Source of the DNA: Gemmataceae bacterium
Lineage (GTDB): Bacteria; Planctomycetota; Planctomycetia; Gemmatales; Gemmataceae
Length of the DNA stretch: 64,000 bases
Assembly (NCBI GenBank): GCA_022842245.1
Contig: JALHPZ010000014.1
Coordinates: forward strand, 107,831-171,830
Direction of reading: 5' to 3'
Positions 47,701-55,554 of this stretch are shown here, piece after piece. The notes beneath the pieces were generated by a model, which was not told the DNA's origin, made no database searches, and saw only the letters and a list, made by a program, of their open reading frames with translations. Within the stretch, counting starts at the first letter, position 1, and each line of letters starts with the position of its first letter. Both the position numbers and the translations under genes were made by a program.

Positions 47701-48413
47701 TCCTGTTGGAAGCGGCAATCACCTTTCCGCCCGATTTCGACCCGGCGAAGAAGTACCCGATCTGGATTTCGACCTACGCTGGTCCGCACGCGCCGACGGT
47801 GCGCGAGGGGTGGAGCTGGCGGGGCTTCGAACAAGTGTTGGCGCACATGGGGATCGTTTCGTTCCGCGTCGATCCGCGCTCGGCCAGTGGCAAAGGGGCC
47901 GTGAGTGCGTGGGCCTGCTACAAGCAGATGGGTGTGCCGGAGTTGAAGGACCTGGAGGAAGCCGTCGACTGGATTGCCAAGAAGCCGTGGGCCGACGCGT
48001 CGCGCGTCGGCATCAGCGGGCACAGCTACGGCGGGTTCATCACCGCGTACGCGCTGACGCACTCGAAGAAGTTCGCGGCCGGCATCGCCGGCGCTCCGCC
48101 GACCGACTGGCGGTTGTACGACACGATCTACACCGAACGCTACATGGGCCTGCCAAGCGAGAACAAGGAGGGCTACGACAAGACAAGCGTTGTAAAGGCC
48201 GCAGCGAACCTGCACGGGAAACTGCTGCTCATCCACGGCCTCATGGACGACAACGTCCACGCCCAGAACTCGTGGCAGTTCGTGGATGCGCTCCAGAAGG
48301 CGAACAAGCCGTTCGAGATGATGATCTACCCGCCGGCCCGCCACGGCATCCGCGGCGAGCACTACCAAACGCTGCAAATCGACTTCATCCGGCGGACGAT
48401 GCTGGCGAAGTGA
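44778..48413 (+). CDS. M14 zinc carboxypeptidase fused to S9 dipeptidyl peptidase IV
   Basis: One uninterrupted 1211-codon frame encodes a signal peptide (MLLVFLSCGLAAAQA) and two complete peptidases. Residues about 25-320 are an M14 metallocarboxypeptidase: zinc ligands H98 and E101 (NIHAGEVDGKE) and H198 (DCHTTNG), NRD at 168-170 and catalytic Glu285 (SES). A linker region of about 320-500 follows. From about 500 comes a DPP-IV propeller with the substrate motif VYEEEIF, then an S9 hydrolase with Ser1083 (GHSYGG), Asp1157/1158 (GLMDDNVH) and His1189 (ARHG). All catalytic residues of both enzymes are kept. The end overlaps sixA by 29 bp in opposite orientation. Confidence 0.85.
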   Translation: MRAMLLVFLSCGLAAAQAPIPQTTAERTDYKETTRHADVVAFGEDLAKLSPHVKAQTYGKSTEGRPLPLLIVTSGGITTPQAATQLGRMVVLVYANIHAGEVDGKEAVLALARDLAIKNDPLLKQFVLLIAPNVNPDGNEKFGPDNRPGQNGPTQTGVRENAAGIDLNRDFVKLESPEIRALVKLMNDWDPKLIVDCHTTNGSKHRYTLTYDAARYPAADPKLVAFGNDTLLPDITKRLKAATGFDSQFYGNFNRERTQWQSYAASPRYGTQYVGLRNRVALLSESYTYASFADRVKASYHFVKSALASVAATPDDFGRLTRGLATPAKIALRSKTVPHEKPATILGFDTDGKPKDIPLAIVTKMEPALEVAVPEAYLVPAKFADAIDTLRRHGIAVEELREDVEIDLDTYRVTDVTKSATEYQKHKLTKLEVASAKETRRVPAGTVLVRTAQPLGRLASYLLEPQAEDGLATWNFFDKDLAKDSEFPVARVGKLGGVATGSLRPLPENRKKDQPFTLEFLTSNRAFAVGELGPVTWLPDGEHFLQTKGGKLYKVSARTGRGELFVDPDKLAKSLEGLATLPRRDRGGFARGGQYRMNPARTGTLVDLPKGELGFAYFDGSPAVQLTTSEGRKEFVSFSPAGTHIAFVRKGNLFVVDLATKKETALTNDTNPEILNGRADWVYEEEIFNRNGKAYWWNEAGTAIAFLRFDDTPVKKYTLADPYPASGRAEVYGYPKPGDPNPLVKLGVVTLSDAKPAFVHLGDYKPDDTLFARVGWMPDGKRPYAYVTNRRQTWIDFVVWDSPNEKPKVLFRDQTKAWIDDAGEPKFLADGSFLFPSERSGWKHLYHYDANGKLLNAVTTGEWEVKDVLRVDENEVYFTATKDGHNGSNFYSAKLDGSGVTRISAGNGTHTIGLAPKGNLYTDRFSDNDTPGRTVLRELGKADPVRTLDNNPAYAREEYRFGKYERMQVPMKDGFLLEAAITFPPDFDPAKKYPIWISTYAGPHAPTVREGWSWRGFEQVLAHMGIVSFRVDPRSASGKGAVSAWACYKQMGVPELKDLEEAVDWIAKKPWADASRVGISGHSYGGFITAYALTHSKKFAAGIAGAPPTDWRLYDTIYTERYMGLPSENKEGYDKTSVVKAAANLHGKLLLIHGLMDDNVHAQNSWQFVDALQKANKPFEMMIYPPARHGIRGEHYQTLQIDFIRRTMLAK

Positions 48414-48900
48414 CGGGCATGAACCACGCCGGGGGGACGAGCCATTCGAGCTGGCCGGCGCCCTTGGCGATCTCGTGACGGCAGTTGATGCACGCGACGG
48501 CGGCCTTGTCGAAATCGACGCCGTCGCCTTCGGCGCCGAGAAGCCAGCCGGCGTATTCGGCGAGGTCCGGCATATGGCCGACGAGGACCGGCGAACCGCC
48601 GAGTTCGAAGACGAGCCTCGAAAGTTTTTTTGGTTTCATCTCGCCGCACGCCAAGCGCTCCGTCACCACGAATTCGCGGCCGGGCGTCAGCGCGGTCAGC
48701 AGGTGTTCGGCCGTTTCGACGGCGCGGACGAGCGGACTGGTGACGACGACCGAAACGGGCACGCCCCGCGCTTTCAGGGCCGCGCCGAGCGCTTGTGCCT
48801 GCCGTCGGCCGAGGTCCGTCAATGGCCGGTGAAAATCGTCCACGATGCCGTCGGTTCCGAGCGGCAGGGCTTCGGCATGGCGCACGAGCAACAGGCGCAT
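48385..48900 (-). CDS. sixA: Phosphohistidine phosphatase SixA family
   Basis: The 171-residue protein belongs to the histidine phosphatase superfamily. LLLVRHAEA supplies the catalytic His, and the second His is in LVGHMPDL. SixA removes phosphate from histidine phosphotransfer domains in E. coli. AAGGAGCCGACG precedes the ATG, the same ribosome-binding layout seen before deoA. The 3' end overlaps the end of the M14-S9 gene on the other strand. The partner histidine kinase is not in the window. Confidence 0.88.
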   Translation of the reverse strand: MRLLLVRHAEALPLGTDGIVDDFHRPLTDLGRRQAQALGAALKARGVPVSVVVTSPLVRAVETAEHLLTALTPGREFVVTERLACGEMKPKKLSRLVFELGGSPVLVGHMPDLAEYAGWLLGAEGDGVDFDKAAVACINCRHEIAKGAGQLEWLVPPAWFMPVTSPASSAG

Positions 48901-49038
48901 CGTCGGCTCCTTCTCTGAATCCTCACACCGCCGCGCTTCCGGCGGCGGGGGAAACTCCTACACTAACGGTTGCTCTCTCCATCGACCACCCTCGGCCGCG
49001 CCCGTCGCGGCCCTTTGACTTTACAGGCTCCGCCGACC

Positions 49039-50877
49039 ATGAAGGCTCCGCGCACCGACATCCGCAACGTCGCCGTCATCGCCCACGTCGACCACGGCAA
49101 AACCACCCTCGTGGACCAGATGCTCCGCCAGTCGGGGCAGTTCCGCTCCGAGGAGCTCGACAAGCTCGTGGGGGGCCAGCACGGCCTCATCATGGACTCG
49201 AACGACCAGGAACGCGAGCGGGGCATCACGATCCTCGCCAAGAACTGCGGCATCCGCATCGGCGACGTGAAGGTGAACCTGATCGACACGCCGGGCCACG
49301 CCGACTTCGGCGGCGAGGTCGAGCGCATCCTGAAGATGGCGGACGGCGCGTTCGTGCTTGTCGACGCGGCCGAAGGCCCGCTGCCGCAGACGCGGTTCGT
49401 GCTCAAGAAGGCGTTCGCCTGCGGCCTGAAGCCGATCGTCATCATCAACAAGATCGACCGGCCGGATGCGCGGATCCAAGAGATCCATAACATGATGTTC
49501 GAGCTGTTCATCGAACTCGGCGCGGACGACGAAACGGCCGACTTCCCGGTCATCTACGCCAGCGGCCGCGCCGGCATCGCCACCAACGACATGGCGGTCG
49601 AACCGAAGGATCTGAAACCGCTCTTCGACGCCATCCTGAACAAGATCCCCGCGCCGGTCGTGGACCAGGACGCCCCGCTCCAGATGCAGGTGACGGCGCT
49701 GCAATACTCCGAGTTCCTCGGCAAGATCGCCATCGGCCGCGTCGTGGCCGGGAAGATCAAGAAGAACCAGAAGGTGACGGTGGTCAAGCAGAAGGACGGC
49801 GGCACCTTCAACGACACCGTCGTGCAGGTGCTGGAATTCGACAAGCTGGCGAAGAAGGAAGTGGAGACGATTTCGGCCGGCGACGTGTGCGCCATCGTCG
49901 GCCTGGATGAAGCGGACATCGGCGACACGATTTGCGATTTCGACAAGCCGATGCCGCTGCCGCCGCTGGCGATCGACGAACCGACGCTGGACATGCTCTT
50001 CAAGGTGAACGATTCGCCGTTCGCCAGCCAGGACGGCAAGCCGCTGACCAGCCGCGAACTGCGGGCCCGGTTGGAGAGCGAACTGCAGCACAACGTCGCC
50101 CTGCGCGTGAAGCCGGGCGAGCGGGAAAGCGAGTTCATCGTGTCGGGCCGCGGCCTGCTGCACCTGGGCGTGCTGCTGGAAACGATCCGCCGCGAAGGTG
50201 GCGAGATCGCGGTCGGCAAACCGAAGGTCATCACCAAGGAAGTCGACGGCAAGACGCTGGAACCGATCGAGTACCTCGTCGTCGAAGCGCCGAACGAGCA
50301 TTCGTCCTCGGTCATGCGGCTGGTGCTGGAGCGGCAGGGCGAATGCATCAAGATGGAGGGCGGTCAGGGGAACAGCACGCACATGGAGTTCCACATTCCG
50401 GCCCGCGGACTGATCGGCCTGCGTACGCGGATGCTCACCGCCACGCAGGGCACCGCGATCATGCACCATAACTTCCACGAATACCGCCAGGCCCGCGCGA
50501 ACATGCCCGGCCGCCCCAACGGCGTGTACATCTCGAAGAACACCGCGAAGGTGACGGCTTACTCCGTGGACGGGCTGTCGGGCACGCTGTTCGTGGCCCC
50601 GGGCGACGAAGTCTACGAAGGACAGATCGTCGGCGAGCACGGCCGCGACAAGGACCTGACGGTGAACGTGACCGACCCGAAGCCGCTGACCAACATGCGG
50701 GCCTCCGGAAGCGATGCCAAGGCCACCATCAAGCCGCCGGTGAAGTTCTCGATGGAAATGGCCCTCGAATACATCGAAGACGACGAACTGGTCGAAATCA
50801 CCCCGAACTTCCTGCGGATGCGCAAGCTGCTCCTGAAGGAGAACGAGCGGAAGAAGTTCGAGCGAGGCCGGGCGTAA
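49039..50877 (+). CDS. typA: Ribosome-associated GTPase TypA/BipA
   Basis: The 612-residue translational GTPase acts on the ribosome under stress or low temperature. It has G1 AHVDHGKTTL, the RGITI switch, G3 DTPGHADF and G4 NKIDRPDA, followed by EF-G-like domains and the TypA-specific C-terminus (for example LTVNVTDPKPLTNMRASGSD). The start at MKAPRTDIRNVAVIAHVDHG was chosen because it matches family N-termini; the open frame extends further 5' without supporting sequence. It converges on the lipoate-ligase-like gene with 2 bp between. Confidence 0.96.
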   Translation: MKAPRTDIRNVAVIAHVDHGKTTLVDQMLRQSGQFRSEELDKLVGGQHGLIMDSNDQERERGITILAKNCGIRIGDVKVNLIDTPGHADFGGEVERILKMADGAFVLVDAAEGPLPQTRFVLKKAFACGLKPIVIINKIDRPDARIQEIHNMMFELFIELGADDETADFPVIYASGRAGIATNDMAVEPKDLKPLFDAILNKIPAPVVDQDAPLQMQVTALQYSEFLGKIAIGRVVAGKIKKNQKVTVVKQKDGGTFNDTVVQVLEFDKLAKKEVETISAGDVCAIVGLDEADIGDTICDFDKPMPLPPLAIDEPTLDMLFKVNDSPFASQDGKPLTSRELRARLESELQHNVALRVKPGERESEFIVSGRGLLHLGVLLETIRREGGEIAVGKPKVITKEVDGKTLEPIEYLVVEAPNEHSSSVMRLVLERQGECIKMEGGQGNSTHMEFHIPARGLIGLRTRMLTATQGTAIMHHNFHEYRQARANMPGRPNGVYISKNTAKVTAYSVDGLSGTLFVAPGDEVYEGQIVGEHGRDKDLTVNVTDPKPLTNMRASGSDAKATIKPPVKFSMEMALEYIEDDELVEITPNFLRMRKLLLKENERKKFERGRA

Positions 50878-50879
50878 GG

Positions 50880-51611
50880 CTAACGGCGTTCGTTCCAATC
50901 CTTCGCGCGGTATTTCTCCCGTTCGATCCGCCGCGCGAGGGTTGTTTCCTCTTCCGTCCAGTCTCCGGACTCGAAGGGCCAACCGAGTTGGCGCGACAAC
51001 TCGTCCAGGAATCCCGTTTTGATATCCTCGGCGTCGATGGTCCGACCCGACTCCGCGATTCCCGGCAACTCCGGCGTGAACGGGCTGCGCGACAGCAGGA
51101 TCGTACCGTGCTGGAGGATCGCGCCTCGCAGTTTCCGCTGCGCGCTGCCAACGACTTTGGCACCCGCGATGACAAGGTCCCCCGGAGTATGGTGAAGGAA
51201 GCAAAGGAACTCGCCGAGTTTCTTCTCTTCGCCACAAACGACCGAGCGGGCCGGGACGCCCATCCGTTTGAGGAAGTCCCGCAAGGCATAGTGAACGCGG
51301 CAGATCCAGTTCTCCCCCTTCGGCAATATCGCTGCGGCAGCCGGAATCGCGACGGAATAGGTCAGTTCGTGCGGCGCGTGGTGCAGGATGCCGGCGCCGC
51401 CGGAGGCGCGCCGCACCCACGCGTGCGGCTCGCGATCGCCCCGGTCGGCGGACGCCTGGAAGTAGCCGAGGCTCCAGGTCGGTTCGCTCCACTGGTAGAA
51501 ACGGAACGCCGCGATGCCGCGCTCGGCCGCCGATTCGAGCAGCGCCTCGTCGCGTGCCATCTGCTCCGGGCCGGACGCAACGAGATCGGGAAGCCGGCGG
51601 AAGGAAAGCAT
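50880..51611 (-). CDS. Lipoate/octanoate-protein ligase family (LplA/LipM-like)
   Basis: The 243-residue protein belongs to the biotin/lipoate A/B ligase fold. It has WSLGYFQ, RRASGGAGILH, HELTYSV and the lysine-bearing GAKVVGSAQRKLRGAILQHG motif. Members attach lipoate or octanoate to carrier proteins. Whether it is a ligase (LplA) or an octanoyltransferase (LipM) is not clear, and no lipoylated-enzyme genes are nearby. It is divergent from the sulfite-oxidase-like gene. Confidence 0.85.
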   Translation of the reverse strand: MLSFRRLPDLVASGPEQMARDEALLESAAERGIAAFRFYQWSEPTWSLGYFQASADRGDREPHAWVRRASGGAGILHHAPHELTYSVAIPAAAAILPKGENWICRVHYALRDFLKRMGVPARSVVCGEEKKLGEFLCFLHHTPGDLVIAGAKVVGSAQRKLRGAILQHGTILLSRSPFTPELPGIAESGRTIDAEDIKTGFLDELSRQLGWPFESGDWTEEETTLARRIEREKYRAKDWNERR

Positions 51612-51674
51612 GCGGGGGAAATCTCCGGCGGGTCGGGGTTAGAATAGAAAGACCATACCGACCGGAGGCCGGCG

Positions 51675-52292
51675 ATGGGTGAAGATGTGATCGTTTCCCC
51701 GGATACGAAGCGTGCGGAGCGGATTCCGCCGCGACAGGCGCGCACGGTGAAGTGGCCGATCCTGCACGCCGGGGAGGTGCCGCCGTTCGACCCGCGCACG
51801 TGGACCTTCTCGATCTTTCCTTCACCGCTCGTCGAACCGGTCACAACATTCACATGGGAGGAGTTCGCGAAACTCCCGCGCACGCGCGTCTTCGCGGACA
51901 TGCACTGCGTCACCCGCTGGAGCAAGTTGGATAATTTCTGGGAAGGCGTGGCCACGAAGGAGTTGTTGAAGCACGCGACGCCGTCGCCGGAGGCGAAATT
52001 CGTGATGGTCCACTGCGAGTACGGGTTCAGCACGAACCTGCCGATCACCGATTTCTTCGACGACGACTGTCTCTTCGCATTGAAACACGACGGCCGGGAC
52101 CTCACGCCCGACCACGGCTACCCCGTGCGGCTGGTCGTGCCGAAGCTCTACGCCTGGAAGAGCGCCAAGTGGGTCCGCGGCATCGAGTTCATGACCGAGG
52201 ACCGTCCCGGCTTCTGGGAACGCTGGGAGAACGGCGGCTACCACATGCGCGGCGACCCGTGGGAAGAAGAACGCTTCCGCAACCACGAATAA
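51675..52292 (+). CDS. Sulfite-oxidase-like molybdopterin protein
   Basis: The 205-residue protein matches the stand-alone Moco-binding domain of the sulfite oxidase family (YuiH type). The candidate molybdenum ligand is the Cys in DMHCVTRWS, followed by W-x-G-V. Further conserved parts are VHCEYGFSTNLP and DHGYPVRLVVPKLYAWKSAKW. It lacks a dimerisation domain and signal peptide, so it is likely cytoplasmic, with an unknown substrate. GGAGG lies upstream of the ATG. Confidence 0.85.
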   Translation: MGEDVIVSPDTKRAERIPPRQARTVKWPILHAGEVPPFDPRTWTFSIFPSPLVEPVTTFTWEEFAKLPRTRVFADMHCVTRWSKLDNFWEGVATKELLKHATPSPEAKFVMVHCEYGFSTNLPITDFFDDDCLFALKHDGRDLTPDHGYPVRLVVPKLYAWKSAKWVRGIEFMTEDRPGFWERWENGGYHMRGDPWEEERFRNHE

Positions 52293-52331
52293 GACGTATC
52301 TAACGAAACAAAACCGAGCGGGTGGGTTTCG

Positions 52332-52709
52332 TCATCGTACGATTCGTTCAGATTCGAGTTTTCGTTGGGATCCGAAATTCACGAGGATGCCGAGGCGGAA
52401 GCCGGTGGCTTTCAGATAATTGTGGACTTGGGCACGGTGTTCGTCGACGAGTTCGGACACGGCTTTGATTTCCAGGATGATTTTGTCGTAACAGACGAAA
52501 TCGGGCTGATATCGTTTCTTGAGTTCCCGACCCTTGTAGCTCAAAGACAACTCGGTTAAGGATGCGAAGGGTATGTCTCGTAACCCGAATTCGATCTCCA
52601 AACATTCGTGATAGACTGCTTCTAAAAAGCCACAACCTTACTCATTGTAGACCTCGAAGCAGGCACCCATGACCTGATACGACTCGTCCTTGAAGACAAT
52701 CTCGGCCAT
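52332..52709 (-). pseudogene. GxxExxY-family gene interrupted by an in-frame TAA
   Basis: Read from the ATG at 52709, the frame gives [20 protein letters not shown] and continues YNE, then a TAA at codon 24 (52640-52638). Past the stop the same frame continues as GCGFLEAVYHECLEIEF and runs to 52332. The second part contains the family hallmark GxxExxY (GFLEAVY) and the PDDEXK-type DFVCYDKIILEIKA motif. Together they make a normal-length protein of about 125 residues, so a single base change has split the gene. A TTG within the second part could start a short 89-residue product, but it would miss the hallmark. It is divergent from selB by 65 bp. Confidence 0.8.
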
Positions 52710-52774
52710 CCATCTTCCCCCTGTTTTGTTCGGATTCGTCATATTCGTCCGATTCGTGGTTAACAGGTTTTCCC

Positions 52775-54703
52775 ATGCACCGAGACTTGATCCTTGGCAC
52801 GGCCGGGCACATCGACCACGGCAAGACCACGCTCGTCAAGGCGCTCACCGGCATCGACTGCGACCGGCTCCCGGAGGAGAAGCAGCGCGGCATCACCATC
52901 GATCTCGGATTCGCCCACCTCGACCTCGGCGACGTGCGACTCGGCATCGTCGACGTGCCCGGCCACGAGCGATTCATCCGCAACATGCTCGCCGGCGCGG
53001 CCGGGATCGACCTCGCGATGCTCGTCGTCGCCGCGGACGACTCCATCATGCCGCAGACGCGCGAACACCTGGAAATCCTGCAATTGCTGGGCATTCCCCG
53101 CGGGGTGATCGCACTGGCCAAATCCGATCTGGTCGATGACACCACGCGGGAGGTCGTCGAACTGGAAATCCGCGAACTCGTGAAGGGGACGTTTCTCGAG
53201 GGCGCGCCGATCGTGCCCGTCTCCGCGACGACCGGACGGGGCATCGAGGAGTTGAAAAACGCCCTGCGATCCCTTGCTCGCGACGCGGCGGCGCGGGACG
53301 ACGGCGACTGGTTTCGAATGGCCATCGATCGCGCGTTCGTCCTGCAAGGCCACGGCACGATCGTGACCGGCTCGGTCTCGTCCGGCACGATCAATGTGGG
53401 CGATGAGGTCGAATGGCATCGGGGCGACGGGACATCCGAACGGGTCCGCGCTCGCTCACTGAGCAACCACGGGCGCCCCGTGGATCGGCTGGCGCGCGGC
53501 CAGCGCGGCGCCATCAACCTCCCGGGCGTGCCCCACGACGCGATTCGTCGTGGTCAGGAGCTGGCCCGGCCGGGGTTTTTGAAACCGTCCAAGGTGCTGA
53601 CGGTCCGGCTGCGTGCATTGGCGGATGCCGGGCGATCCATCAAACACCGCTTGCCGGTGCGCGTCCATCTCGGCACGGCGGAAACCATGGCCACGGTTTC
53701 GCTGCTCGATGCCGATCAGGTCGAACCGGGCCGTTCGGCGCTTGCGCAGTTGTTTCTGGAGGACCCCGTCACGGCGACGTGGGGCCAGCCCTTCGTCGTG
53801 CGCGACTCCTCGGCGGAGCGGACGCTCGGCGGGGGGACGGTCTTGCAGCCGATCGCGGTGAAACTTCGCCGGCGGCACCTCGACTCGCTCGTCCGCGTGG
53901 AGCAACTCGCGGCCGACGATCCGGCGGAGCGGATGCTCGCCGCCGCCTGGTTCGCCGGTACGCACGGGGTGAACGCCGAGGATCTGGTTCGCGGCGCGGG
54001 GATGACGGCGAACGACGCGGAGGCCCGGATTCCGGAGGCGATCCGGAATGGTTCCCTGATCGAACTCTCGCTGGCGGCGAACCGTCGCGTTTTCGTCCAT
54101 GCCGCGCGCGTGGACGAACTGGAAGGCGCGATGCTCGCCACGATGACCCGACTGCACGAACAATTTCCGTTGTTGACGACGTTGGATCGGCAAAAAGTCC
54201 TGGCGCAACTGGATTATGTCGGAGACGAAGCGATCCTTCACGCCATTGCGGAGCGGTTGATCGCACGGAAACGGGCGGTGGGAGACGCACGGCGGATCGC
54301 CCGCACGGACTTCAAACCGAAGCTGAGCGTGAACCAGCGGAAACTCAAGGACGCGATCGTGGAGGCGCACGCCGCCGCCGGGTTTACCCCCCCCGAACCG
54401 GCCGCATTCGCGAACCGCGCGGGCGGAAACGCCAAGTCGCTGACCGACATCTACGATGTGGCCGTGGCCGAAGGTTTCCTCGTGAAGATCGCGCCGGACT
54501 TGTACCTGCATGCCGACGCCGAAACGGAAATGCGGCGTCGGGTGCGGGAGCGACTGGCGCAACCGCCCGGTGCGACAGTCGCCGAAATCCGGGATCTGCT
54601 GGGCACGACCCGGAAGTATGCCGTACCGCTGTGCGAGTACCTGGATCGGATCGGAGTCACCAAGCGGGTTGGGGATTCGCGCGAATTGGTACGGGATTCA
54701 TGA
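52775..54703 (+). CDS. selB: Selenocysteine-specific elongation factor SelB
   Basis: SelB brings Sec-tRNA to UGA codons marked by a SECIS element. The 642-residue protein has G1 GHIDHGKTT at its N-terminus, the [14 protein letters not shown] switch, DVPGHERFI and a G4-type AKSD. EF-Tu-like domains II and III follow, then C-terminal winged helices (from about residue 400) that bind SECIS RNA. The other Sec genes (selA, selC, selD) are not in the window. No obvious selenoprotein gene is found here. A terminator follows 2 bp after the stop. Confidence 0.93.
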   Translation: MHRDLILGTAGHIDHGKTTLVKALTGIDCDRLPEEKQRGITIDLGFAHLDLGDVRLGIVDVPGHERFIRNMLAGAAGIDLAMLVVAADDSIMPQTREHLEILQLLGIPRGVIALAKSDLVDDTTREVVELEIRELVKGTFLEGAPIVPVSATTGRGIEELKNALRSLARDAAARDDGDWFRMAIDRAFVLQGHGTIVTGSVSSGTINVGDEVEWHRGDGTSERVRARSLSNHGRPVDRLARGQRGAINLPGVPHDAIRRGQELARPGFLKPSKVLTVRLRALADAGRSIKHRLPVRVHLGTAETMATVSLLDADQVEPGRSALAQLFLEDPVTATWGQPFVVRDSSAERTLGGGTVLQPIAVKLRRRHLDSLVRVEQLAADDPAERMLAAAWFAGTHGVNAEDLVRGAGMTANDAEARIPEAIRNGSLIELSLAANRRVFVHAARVDELEGAMLATMTRLHEQFPLLTTLDRQKVLAQLDYVGDEAILHAIAERLIARKRAVGDARRIARTDFKPKLSVNQRKLKDAIVEAHAAAGFTPPEPAAFANRAGGNAKSLTDIYDVAVAEGFLVKIAPDLYLHADAETEMRRRVRERLAQPPGATVAEIRDLLGTTRKYAVPLCEYLDRIGVTKRVGDSRELVRDS

Positions 54704-54705
54704 AC

Positions 54706-54729
54706 GACCCGGCCGGAATCGGCCGGGTC
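54706..54729. terminator. Terminator between selB and the RRM gene
   Basis: A perfect 10-bp stem (GACCCGGCCG with CGGCCGGGTC) and a GAAT loop start 2 bp after the selB stop, with the RRM gene converging 10 bp later. T-runs are weak, so termination may depend mainly on stem stability. Confidence 0.65.
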
Positions 54730-54739
54730 TGCGGGAGTG

Positions 54740-55201
54740 TTAGTACCCTCCTCCACCGTAGCCACCACCGCTACCGCCGCGACGACCACCTCCGTAGCCC
54801 CCACCGCCGCCACCATAGCCACCACCACCGCCGCCGCCACCATAGCCACCACCACCTCCGCCGCCGCCGTAGCCGCCACCGCCGCCACGGCGTCCACCGC
54901 CGCCGCCGTAGCCGCCGCCGCCACCGCCGCCATAGCCACCGCCGCCCCGTGGGCGCTCTTCGCGCGGCTTGGCTTCATTCACCGTCAGGCGCCGGCCCTG
55001 GAAATCCGCGCCGTTCATCGCCTGGATCGCCGCCTCGTGACCGTCACTCATCTCCACGAAGCCGAAGCCTCGCGAGCGACCGGTTTCCCGATCCTGGATC
55101 ACTTGCGCCTTCACGACCGTTCCGAACTGGCCGAAGGCTTGCGCCAAATCGTCGTCCGTTGTCGAGAATGGCAGATTGCCGACGTAAAGATTCACCGCCA
55201 T
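54740..55201 (-). CDS. Glycine-rich RNA-binding (RRM) protein
   Basis: The 153-residue protein has one RNA recognition motif with RNP2 LYVGNL (5-10) and RNP1 RGFGFVEM (44-51). A tail from about 86 to the end is made almost only of Gly with regular Tyr and Arg (GGYGGGGG type). The tail is encoded by a GC-rich tandem repeat (54743-54945). Such proteins resemble cyanobacterial cold-induced RNA-binding proteins and often act on mRNA at low temperature. The ATG was chosen because the RRM starts right there. It has a long upstream region. Confidence 0.92.
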   Translation of the reverse strand: MAVNLYVGNLPFSTTDDDLAQAFGQFGTVVKAQVIQDRETGRSRGFGFVEMSDGHEAAIQAMNGADFQGRRLTVNEAKPREERPRGGGGYGGGGGGGYGGGGGRRGGGGGYGGGGGGGGYGGGGGGGGYGGGGGGYGGGRRGGSGGGYGGGGY

Positions 55202-55489
55202 GACAGAACCCTTGCTGAATCGGGCCAACCAACGGTCGGCCGCGAACACGACCAACTCCGCTCGCCGTCGCAAGACGGAAACGGGGTCGGGCCATCGAAC
55301 GGAGCGCTGGTGCTCCTCCGCGAACCGGCGGTGATGCGTTCCAAAACGGAGCTCGATCGTCGCACGGACTTTCGCCGAAAGGGGCCACTGGCTGGACTTG
55401 TGCGGAACACCGAGATGGGAGAGCCACCGAAGCGAATCCGCCAACGCGAAGCCAAACGGGTCAACGCTACCTCATCGTCCCGAACCTGC
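55202..55489 (-). other. Long leader/intergenic region of the RRM gene
   Basis: The stretch of about 290 bp upstream of the RRM gene holds no convincing gene. It may carry a long 5' untranslated region, as in cold-induced RNA-binding genes; no clear fold could be identified by eye. Confidence 0.4.
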
Positions 55490-55510
55490 CATGCGGGGCC
55501 ACCCCGCATG
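55490..55510 (-). terminator. Stem-loop after the rpe/ATP-grasp pair
   Basis: A perfect 9-bp palindrome (CATGCGGGG and CCCCGCATG around CCA) lies about 45 bp past the ATP-grasp stop, in the minus direction. There is no T-run, so it is a candidate terminator or a regulatory site for the RRM gene. Confidence 0.45.
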
Positions 55511-55554
55511 ATAATGCGAGTATAATCGGACCTTTTGAAAAAGATAGCCGAAAT

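Noticed and set aside
46218..48377. Long minus-strand open frame opposite the DPP-IV half of the fusion
   Set aside because: Antisense shadow with no recognisable domain; the plus-strand catalytic motifs are complete.
52638..52640. Stop codon in the GxxExxY gene as a selenocysteine site
   Set aside because: The codon is TAA, not TGA, and no SECIS-like fold is evident.
54743..54945. Regular short repeats, considered as a CRISPR array
   Set aside because: The period is only a few codons and it encodes the Gly-rich tail of an RRM protein; there are no spacers or cas genes.
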